Positions 55,171-64,000 of a stretch of 64,000 nt of DNA are shown here, in pieces. The DNA is taken from NCBI RefSeq assembly GCF_042186555.1, contig NC_133325.1:672999640-673063639 (forward strand). The letters run 5' to 3'. Position numbers and translations under genes: made by a program. Under the pieces are notes generated by a model. That model searched no databases and was not told the DNA's origin. It saw nothing but the letters and a program-made list of their open reading frames with translations. The DNA is from Aquarana catesbeiana (taxonomy: Eukaryota > Chordata > Amphibia > Anura > Ranidae). Position 1 is the stretch's first letter. Each line of letters starts with the position of its first letter.

Positions 55171-55407
55171 TAAGAGCCAGCACTACAGAGGAGGCATTGG
55201 CTTATGCAGCTCTTGCTCCCTACTACAGCTCCAACTTTAAAGTAGGCACTCTGTTTGATGCTCTGGAATGGTAGGTCAGCAAGCCCAGACTGCGCTCTAT
55301 CAGTCACCTGTCTGTAGATTAAGATCTACAGGTTGCTGACCCCCGGATTACATAATTGTGCCCTGTAAGAGATGTAATAATAATTGATGAAATGGCAGAA
55401 ACAGTAA

Positions 55408-55855
55408 TGCCGCATACACACGACCGGTTTTGCCGTCGGAAAAAACTCCGAAGGTTTCACCGACGGAACTCCGACGGAATTCCATTCAAGCAGTCTTGCC
55501 TACACACGGTCAACCCAAAGTCCGACCAAAGTCCGACCGTCCAGAACACAGTGACATACAGCACGTATGACGGGACTAGAAAAAGGAATATTCAATAGCC
55601 AGTAGCCAATAGCTTCGGTTTCTTACTTGCTTCAGAGCAAGCTTCGTTTTTGGTCCGTCGGAACAGCATACAAACAAGCGGTTTTCCCGATAGGAATTGG
55701 TTCCGTCGGAAATATTTAGAACATGTTCTATTTCTAGGTCCATCAGAATTTTCGAAAAAAAAAAGTCCGATGAGGCACACACACGATCGGAATAGATGAT
55801 GAAAAGCTTCCGTCTGACTTTTTCTGTCGGACATTCTGCTGGTGTGTACGCGGCA
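55408..55855. mobile_element. 448-bp MITE with TAA duplication
   Basis: The ends TGCCGCATACACACGA and the inverse of TGGTGTGTACGCGGCA are flanked by TAA (55405-55407; 55856-55858). The interior alternates AAGTCCGACC/GGTCGGAC-type inverted motifs. The TWA target suggests PIF/Harbinger. Confidence 0.85.
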
Positions 55856-55858
55856 TAA

Positions 55859-56789
55859 GTTGCTTTTCTTACATCACCTAAGTGTCCACTGTATGCTGTC
55901 AGAAAATGCACCAGTAAAATGCTCCTTTTACTGATTGAACCTCAGGTCGGAACCACTGCAGGCCAGGATTACTGCAGGCAGTATTGCCAGTCATCTGTTT
56001 TTTGGAGGGACAGTCTCTGAGATGGACACAAATCCCTATGCTCCTCTGCCCTACATTTTCCACTGCCCTACATTGTTCTTTTTCATGTCTGATGAATAGA
56101 TTTGTTTAAATGAAAGTTCTGTGTAATTACAAAAAACGCCCACATTGCTCCCAAATTTGAACTCACATTGTAAAAGTTCCTACTTGCAAACAGTGGTATA
56201 AAAGAAAAAAACTGACATTGCCCAGGGTAGAAATTGGTTGCTTTGGATTGTAGAAGTGAAATGCAATAAATGATTCTGTACATTAAATATTGAAGTGTAT
56301 TATCTTTCATGTGAAATAATGTAGTACGTTATAGAATGTGGCAAGGGCGTGTCATTTTTTGGTGTTAAAAAGTCTCCTTCTTTCCAGTATATCTTCTAGA
56401 TATATAAACTAAATATAAACTAAATTTGGCCAAAAACAGAGCAAATTTCTGCCAGTTGCTGATTCGAAATTTGAGCTTTGGATGGCCCCATTGGGCCCCT
56501 TCTGTTAAACATCTAAAAAACAAAGGAATCCCAACAGTGGCTGCATCCAATTAGATGTAGCCACTCTTCGAGTATTCTGACAGCTGAGGGTGCTGACAGT
56601 TAGAATACAGTAGTAGGCAGGGGAGATTCCTCCACATACAGTGTTTAGTGTGTATAGAGTAGTCCATTAATTTCTCTCATTCAGCCTGTGGTGTATGACC
56701 AGCTTTACATTCCTTAGCCTACTGGCGTGTTACCTGTTTGGTGTCTTATTAAAGGAAAAGTGTTATGATTTTGAGTCAAATGTATTTTT
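55859..56789. other. Unassigned sequence
   Basis: No gene or clean transposon ends. Motifs such as CAGGGGAGATTCCTCCA near 56617 recur in another orientation-independent form near 63028, hinting at an old repeat. Confidence 0.4.
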
Positions 56790-57774
56790 TTATTTCAAAC
56801 ATTTTTTTATTCAGTTTTAGTTGTAGCAAGGAGGGGGGGAGATAGGGGAAGGAGAAGAGACCAGAGGGGGGAAGAAGGAGCAAAAACATGCAAGAAGGGA
56901 TGCAATAGGACAATAAGCAGTGCCAGACAATGAAAGGCAGAAATAGAATAAAACCCTGGTAGAGTCTTTTCTGCATTGATAAGCAGCAGAGTATGAAAGC
57001 CTTCCATATGTGGCAGGATAGCAACTTGTCAATTATTGGTCTGTCAGGGCCTTGAAAGAGTAAGATCCCCTATGTGTCACCCAGCAAGTCTATACTTGGT
57101 GGGTCTATTCAGGATCGTTCCATCAATGGAAACCAGGGTCTCTGTTGTGATAATATTGTTTAATATTTGTACCCATATCAGGGGGTGTTGACGATTTCCA
57201 GTGCCGCAAGATTGCAACCCATATTGTTAATAAGCAGTGTCTCAAAATGACATTCTTGGCTTTAGAAATGGACCTGGGTGTCATCAACAAGAGAACTACC
57301 TGAGGGGAGGCCCTAACATCTGAGATATTTGTAGACAGAGAAAACTGTTTCTCAAAAGGATAAGGCAGGTCATACATTATTCTTTTTTTTTTTTTGTTCA
57401 ACCAGCAAGTTGAATGAAAAAAAAAAATGACCCAAATCCTTGTCGCTGAGTCATTGTATTCTGACAGCGGGAAGTCTTCCCTGGCATCAGGATACACTGA
57501 TTAGGGCTGCCCGCTATAGCCTAATTATGGGGACAGTTTGTTTTATTTATTTTTATTTTTTGTGCATTGGTCATTCAAAATTTAACTATGGATGCCATGT
57601 AGCAATCTTTTCATACAAGTTTTTAAGAACCAGTCATTGGATATTCTCAATGAGTAGTGTTACTGTTCTACCTACAAAGCTGTTTTTTTCATACCAGAAT
57701 TAGTGGCATAAGCAATAGGCGGTCATTTTGTAAAGCTTAATATTGAAATATGTGTGAACCAATATCATATATAG

Positions 57775-57815
<41 letters not shown>

Positions 57816-60800
57816 GATATAGTGGAATGTCTATTCCCAAGGTGTTGATTTTGCCAAACCAAGATGCAGTAGATTTATTTTCCACTTAAACCTATCTTGA
57901 GAGTTTGCAGTTAAAGTTCTACCATAATTAAGGGTATACAGGTGGTCAAAGTGTAGGGGTTGTGGGTAACCAGGTAGGTGGTTAAGTCATTTAAGGAGGA
58001 TGTGTTCTGCAGTTTATGCTGAATAGATTCAGGAAGTGTGATATTTACCATTTCTGATTTAGTAGTATTGACTTTGAAGTTGCTGAGCTCACTGAAAAGT
58101 TCAAATTCATGTAGGACATTGGGTAGGCCAATGATTGGTTGAGTAAGTAATAAATCAACAGCAAAAGGCGCTAGTTTGTGACCTCCATCACTGATCTGGA
58201 GATCCTTGATAGATATGTTGGCCCTTAATGCTATAGCCAAGTGTTCCATCACCAGGATGTATAGTAAAGGGCGTGCTGTTATGAATGTGAAATGGATCAG
58301 AGTATCATTTAATTTCACCAAAGTCAAAGGTTTGTCATATAATGCCAATATTTGGAATAGGAGGAAATCGCCTAGGTCAGTTTGAAAAGGGCCAACTGAC
58401 CCAGATGAATGTCTTCTCTGCATCGACTGAGAGAAAGCAAAGCAAAATTGATTTAGATTGGGCATGAGTGATGAGATTGAGTACTCAAGAGGTGATGTCT
58501 TTAGCTTCTTGTGTCTGAATAAAAACTACTTTGGTCATTGTGGATTGAATAGGAAAGATGTGGTTGTAGTCAGGAAGTGATCATCTTGGGAAAGAGTTTT
58601 GTGTCAATATTGAGAAATGAAATTGGTGTTTAACTGCCACAGTTGCATAGATCTTTCCCCAAAATAGGGATAAGTGTTAGTTGTGCTTTCCAAATTTGGG
58701 AAGGAAGGGGCTAGATAGTAAAACCACATTACAGGCATTAAGGAGAGTGAGAGCCAGATCCTCTTTCAGTACCGTATAAAATCTATCTGAAAAGCCATCT
58801 GGGCGTGGGCATTTATTTGTAGGGAGGTTAGAAATGGACAAAAAAGTTCTTCTGGAGAGAAGGGCAAGTCAAATTCAGCACTTAAAGGGATACAGTAGGA
58901 ATGGCTGTGTCATGTATGTAGGAGTCATTGTTTCGATTAAGTAAAATAGGAGAGAGTGCACAGTATTTGCTTTTGAAATTAAATAGATTAGAGTAGTATG
59001 TGCAAAATTACGTTTACAAACTTGTACTGGTATGTGTTTGGTTAGATGTTATATGTGGTCACATGTTTGCTTTGTAATTTACAGTCCAGTAGATGACTAC
59101 AGTTATCTCCAAATTCACAATGAGTGTGGTGTAACCAATCTCAAGAAACCAAATGTCTGTGGTCAATAATTTCATGCAATCATTGGAGAGTTCCAACAGC
59201 ATTGTATGGGGAAAAAGAGGACTGATTCAAGGACAGAGATCTTGTGGTACAGGGAGGTTGTTTCGTTAGAGTGTTCTTTTTAAAGCTGTGAGCCATGTGA
59301 TAGGAAGATACTGCGTATCATGCATTTTAGGGCTTCCCATTGAATGGGTGGAGAAGTTTCATCCTTGGGCATGGTTCACCATAAATTGGGAGATATTGTC
59401 AGAAATGTCATAAGGGCAGGTTGAGTCATTGAAGAGTCATTGCACTGTCATTCAGACACCATGAACAAAGAATACAAGATTGATCAAGGATGTCAATACT
59501 TACAAAAGTAGATGCATAGTCAAACCATAACATTTGAGTAATCTGGGCAATCAGAGCATCATCCAAGATGTCTTAAGAGGTGAAAATATAACCCAATCTA
59601 ACCCAGTAAAAGTTTTGTGGGGCAGAGTAAAAGGTAACCTTTTGGCATGTGGGTAAGGGAGATGCCACATATCACAAAGACAGGATGTTTAAAATCCTAT
59701 TTAAATTTATTAAGTGCTGTGTGGTAGAGAGGGGACTTACCAGAAGATTTAAGAGTCCTTAGTGGGATCCAAAATGAGGTTTGGGTGACCTAGCTACTAC
59801 ACTAATTACAGTAAACTAATGAAGATGGGAGAGAGCGGTAAGACCAAAGACGACTTAAACCTGATATTCGTTTTGAAAAATGGGGGGCACCTCACCTCAA
59901 GGATGAGTTTCCTTGAGCTGTAATATATCTGTTTTTGTTTATGGAGATTGTACAGAATTTTAGATCTTTTCTTGGGTATGTTGAAACCATTCATATTAAG
60001 TGAAACCTTAAGAAAGACTATTGGTAAAGAGGGAAATGGAAGAAAGGTGGGAGAATAAAAGAAGTAGTTGGAGGTAAGAGAGGTAAGGAGTACAAAACAA
60101 GAACTTGGGGACCCCAGGGTCCAGAAACTGGGATAACTATAGAGGCAAATGGGCCACACTTAGGAGGTCCTATGGGGGGGTGACCGGGAACCCTAGGAGG
60201 GTAGGGGCCTCATCAACCACTCAGGCAGTCAGATCTGGGGTAGATCGAAAGTTCCCCACAAAGGCAGGAGAATATGACTGATTTTTCATTTTTGTAAGTT
60301 ATCAGTTGTAGTTGAAAAATTTAACTTCAACAGTACCTAATCATTCAAGAACTGGTTACAAAGACTGACACAAGGTAAACTCATGTCTAGATATGTCTAG
60401 CAGTACTTGAATGGGAGCACCATCTTGGGATCTGGCTGCGGTCATGATGTAGTATTTAATTAGGAAATAATGAAATTAACGTAGTACATCCCTGGGCTTT
60501 TTAGGGTCAGGGTTCCTGGGGCCCCAGGTACAGTGTGCCCTGTCCAGTTCTATGATAGAGTGTCTTTCCTCCAAATCATAATTCTACATTTGACATCAAG
60601 CATATGCACAGGGGCTTGTAATGGTGCTTTGTGCCCCAGCGAGAAATGAGCCTCTTCTATATTGAATGGAGTGTGTACTGAGGTAGTTCAGGTGAGGCTG
60701 AGGGTAGAACAGATGAGTTGATTGTTGAGAAAGGGAATGTCCAGCTAGGGAGGTAGGTAGAGCTTCCCTCTAACTGAGGTGAGGGAGCTTCTTCTATCGG

Positions 60801-61190
60801 TGGAGAGTTTGGCTCTCCCTGGGCTTAACTGAATGCACCTTTTTTTCCCAGTGGGCCAACCTCTACCACCTCACTATATGGGATTGATTTCCCAGTATCA
60901 CTGGAGGGATTGACAGGTTTGGAGTGGGAGGTTGTATTTTCAGAGAGTCCATAGGCTAAGCCTCGGACTGATAAGCAGAGGAGTGCAGCGCTCACCTACC
61001 TTGTTATCTGTGGTCACCATGTTGGGCTACTCCACCATTGAGAAGCAGCGAACAATGAGTGGATCCTCCTGGCAGTCAATTTGGTTGCTATGTTCAGGCT
61101 GTCCTTGAAATTTTCCTGCTTATATTAAGGCGAATAGTGCCCAGGTAAAATGGTAGGGAGCCGGGTCACGGACGAAGCTGCTGTGTTGCA
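56790..61190 (-). pseudogene. Decayed L1-type LINE (5' UTR to 3' end)
   Basis: On the minus strand the endonuclease start is visible at about 60010-59930 (SLNMNGFNIPKKRSKILYNL). Then comes a long decayed stretch, and the RT at 58465-57911: GSVGPFQTDLG before the core, HKLAPFAVDLLLTQP where the family has FADD (Asp to Val), and NFKVNTTKSEMVN. The C-terminal tail ILRHCLLTIWVAILRHWKSS (about 57215-57155) matches the usual end of L1 ORF2. 57370-57900 contains foreign sequence and a GATA microsatellite. 60160-61190 is probably 5' UTR and ORF1 remnant. Stops and shifts throughout. Confidence 0.75.
57773..57815. repeat. (GATA)n microsatellite
   Basis: About ten TAGA/GATA tetranucleotides. Confidence 0.97.
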
Positions 61191-62689
61191 TGTCTTACTA
61201 TTCCAGTAGGAAGCCTTGTCCGCAACTTTATTTATTTTTTTTTTTTTAAAGCCTTATCATTTTTTAACAGATTTTTTTTTTTTGTTTTCACTATTTATGT
61301 AAAAATATATCTTACTAATATGTATTTGTCAAAAACTGTGCCCATGATACAGGATTCCCAGAGCATTGGAAAGTTTGTGTAGCATATAGCTTTTCTGTCC
61401 CAGTAAAACAAAAAGCACACTAAAAAAGGAGCTTAGAGATTCAACCTGTACACCAGTAGAAAGTAGTAGTAGTAGACTTAGAAAGTTGAGCGATATAATG
61501 AAGAAGCAACTGGTTTTCCAGCAGAGCACTACTCTTTTGGATAAATTGTCACGATGCATATTTCAGAGGTATTGCTCAAAATCTCCAACCACTTTTATGG
61601 TATTTTTTGTATTCTAGCATTTTGGTCTATATACGTTGAACTGCAAACTGCAATATAATGAATGTTTGAGTGTAGAAGTAACAATTTATACACAATACGT
61701 AATGGAATGATTTATCCCCTGGTAGATTCAATTACAAAACTCCCCTTCCTAGTATTCTGATGGCCATGAGTGTCACACAAGCACATGGAGCACAGTTAGC
61801 TTTAATAAGTGACTCATGAGGTGTGACTGTGCTTCATAGTTTACTTCCCAGTAGTGCCTTAGAAGGTGATGCTCATTTCAGGTATCAGTACAATGGCAAA
61901 GTTGTGCTTGATGTCTTGGTTAACAGTCTTTACAATTCTGTTTAAAGGGCCTTTGAAGTTAAAGGCATATCCACATGAAACATGAATGTTTGTATGTAGA
62001 CTCTCTCAGAAGACAAAGGGCAACTTAGAAGCTGTGTGGCAACTTTAAAGTTGAAACCCTTCGACCAAAAGTTAAAGTGGCCCTGTCACTAGAACAAAGT
62101 AAACCAACCTGAACAGATTTAATAGATTATTTACCTGTCCTTTGCCATTTAAATCTTTAAAAAATATGTGTACTTTGTACGTAAATAAATATATCAAAAA
62201 ATGCATTTCATTGCAGTAATATTTTCACTATAAATATATATGCATATAAACCTTAAATCTATTTCCCAGTATGTTTGGCATCACACCTCACTGTACTATA
62301 CAGTTTTCTATTATACAGTATTTAACACGCAAATTATTTTTTTGTAAAAGTATTGCAAAGTTTTTTTTGTGTTTTTTTTTTTTATGTAGAGATCCTGCTA
62401 CTGTAGTAACAGAATTTCCTGTTTTTTGAAAAAAAAAATTTTTTATTGAGTTTTTCACAGTACAGGCAATGTAAAAAGCCATAACTCTGAGGCAGATTCA
62501 TATATATGTATAAATATACAGTTCAATAAAGAAGGAATGTGAACTTCTAAATAGGGGGGGGGGGGGGTGTGGTAGGTGGGCCATATCGACCCATGCAGAA
62601 TTTCCTGTTTTGAATCTGATAATGCAACAGCTGGCCATACACTGATCAAAATTCAGCCAGTCTTTCGCTTGATAAAAGTCCATTATTTA
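61191..62689. other. Unassigned sequence
   Basis: T-rich tracts at 61224-61250 and 61270-61285, poly-G at 62557-62568. 61740-62050 looks low in repeats. No exon recognised. Confidence 0.4.
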
Positions 62690-62960
62690 AGCTCCTATCA
62701 CATAAGCATGTCTCCAAAGTCACACGATTTCCAGTGCAACTTTGATGCAACTTTTAGTGCAATTTTGATCAGACTTTACATTCTGTGGATCAAAGTTACA
62801 TCAAAAATTGCGCCAAAGTAGCTCAGGCATCTTTTCAAAGTCACTGCGACCTTAAGTCGCACCGATTTGAACGGGTGCCATTAAAAAGGATGTGTTGCGA
62901 CTTGTCATGCGACTTTGATGTCTAAAGTCGCATGACAAATCTCACAAGTGTGAATGGACT
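62690..62960. mobile_element. Probable MITE with AAAGTCGCATGACA hairpins
   Basis: TTGTCATGCGACTTTGATG (62897) pairs with AAAGTCGCATGACAAA (62923), and CCAAAGTCACACGATTTCC (62712) pairs loosely with the right end TCTCACAAGTGTGAATGGACTTGTG. Boundaries uncertain. Confidence 0.5.
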
Positions 62961-63085
62961 TGTGTTAAAGCTGCTGATCAGTGTAGTCTGACAGTGGCCA
63001 GTGTCGCTGTCAGAATACAATGTCCTGGCGGGGGATTCTTCTATCTACCTCATTTGGGAGGATGGAGGAATCTGTGTTTGGCCAG

Positions 63086-63600
63086 CTTTAAGTGGTTGTA
63101 AAGCCTAAACATTTTATTAGTGGGACTGCTTTAGCAGTCCCACTATTGTTATTCGATTTTATTTTTATTTCTTTATTTATTTATTATTCTGTACGTTTTT
63201 TGGCTCTGCGTAACTTCTGCATACTTTTAGCTATTAAAACCATTCAACTATTAAAATGTTCATCTCTTTCAGCCGATGATGGGACTTTTTCCACTTTTTT
63301 TCTACCATTTATACTTTTTAAAATATTAAGCTTTTTATCACTTTTTTTTAACATTGAAGTCAATGGGAGCATGCTTCAGATCCTTAAAATCTTCTTCCGC
63401 TCCCAAAAGTTTCAGCTCCTTCATACTTTCACCTACAGACGCCAAACAAACTTTAAAATGTTCACAAAATATTCAGCTATGTGGCTATATCTTTTCAGTT
63501 TGATATCTTTTACAGTTTTTGTGAAAAAGCTTTTTGTTTAGAGGTCATTTCAGGAAATTTTAGCCATTAATCAGAGTGTACTGTGTTGCTTTTGTTGCCA
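63086..63600. mobile_element. Interspersed repeat with a perfect 28-bp palindrome
   Basis: Begins with TTTAAGTGGTTGTAAAGCC, like the left end of the MITE at 14088. It contains the perfect palindrome TAGTGGGACTGCTT / AAGCAGTCCCACTA at 63118-63145, then a T-rich stretch with a 149-codon frame that is not gene-like. Confidence 0.5.
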
Positions 63601-63714
63601 TGGTTACCAAAGCTTCTGTTATACACAGGGGGGAGGTGGCTGGAGCATCTCAGCTCTGATTACAGAGCTCGGGGGAGGGGACAGACACACCATGTACTGA
63701 TTTATAATAGAGGA

Positions 63715-64000
63715 ATATGATGGGGCAGTTTTGATGGGGCAATTATGATGGGGCAGTTTTGATGGTGGCAAAATGATGGGGCAGTTTTGATGGTGGCAAT
63801 TCTGATGGGGCAGTTTTGATGGTGGCAATATGATGGGGCAGTTTTGATGGGGCAATTCTGATGGGGCAGTTTTGATGGTGGCAATATGATGGGGCAGTTT
63901 TGATGGGGGCAGTTTTGATGGGGCAGTTTTGATGGGGCAATTCTAATGGGGCAGTTTTGATGGTGGCAATATGATGGGGCAGTTTTGATGGGGACAATTT
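63715..64000 (+). repeat. GATGGGGCAGTTTTGATGG minisatellite, runs off the window
   Basis: About 19 copies of a 14-16-bp unit, GATGGGGCAGTTTT or GATGGTGGCAATAT. The array continues past the window end. Confidence 0.95.

Noticed and set aside
63092..63541. 149-codon Phe/Leu-rich frame
   Set aside because: T-rich interspersed repeat; hydrophobic residues reflect base composition.

Overview
The window is nuclear DNA from a vertebrate, most likely a frog with a large, repeat-rich genome (ranid-like, by inference). The evidence is one spliced exon of a conserved vertebrate gene, no dense gene blocks, and many nested eukaryotic transposons (hAT, TTAA-target, TTA/TAA-target and TA-target elements, BEL/Pao, Penelope-like, L1). 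No operon, tRNA, rRNA or CRISPR array was seen. Nearly all listed open reading frames are chance frames in repeats or decayed transposon genes.

Host gene: one plus-strand exon (39031-39190) has a polypyrimidine tract and AG before it and GTGAGA after it. It encodes part of a RUN domain of the SGSM (small G protein signaling modulator) family, closest to SGSM2 from memory. The surrounding sequence is probably intron; no other exon of this gene was recognised.

Layout. 1-5 kb: a hAT-related fragment with a CCAAT/TATA promoter, a non-repetitive possible enhancer near 3.45-3.80 kb, and a three-level nest of small transposons. 5.7-10.1 kb: a TTAA-type element split by a Penelope-like retroelement, which itself carries two precise insertions. 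11-16 kb: TTAA-family elements and small hairpin MITEs. 16.3-30.5 kb: a minus-strand BEL/Pao retrotransposon that has lost its reverse transcriptase core. It is interrupted by a 3,057-bp hAT foldback element (arms about 1.4 kb), a TTA/TAA MITE in integrase, another TTA MITE, and a second foldback element rich in TTAGATC motifs that holds a further hAT element with two minisatellites. Part of its 3' end and LTR is duplicated at 29.1-30.5 kb. 32.7-34.5 kb: 5'-truncated L1. 35-38 kb: hAT element and minisatellite. 39-40.7 kb: SGSM exon and a hAT element with clean 8-bp duplications. 40.9-48.8 kb: a hAT element with BED-finger transposase (three frameshifts) flanked by long tandem-repeat blocks. 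49.2-53.3 kb: a second Penelope-like element, nearly open, split by a TA-flanked MITE and ending in a hammerhead-like motif. 55-61 kb: MITEs and a decayed L1. 62.7-64 kb: hairpin repeats and a minisatellite running off the window.

Links between parts: the terminal sequences of the BED-hAT at 40.9-48.8 kb explain the structure of the giant foldback at 19.2-22.2 kb (one 5'-type end plus two inverted copies of the 3' region) and of the promoter copy at 0.84-2.1 kb, so these are best read as one autonomous/non-autonomous transposon family.
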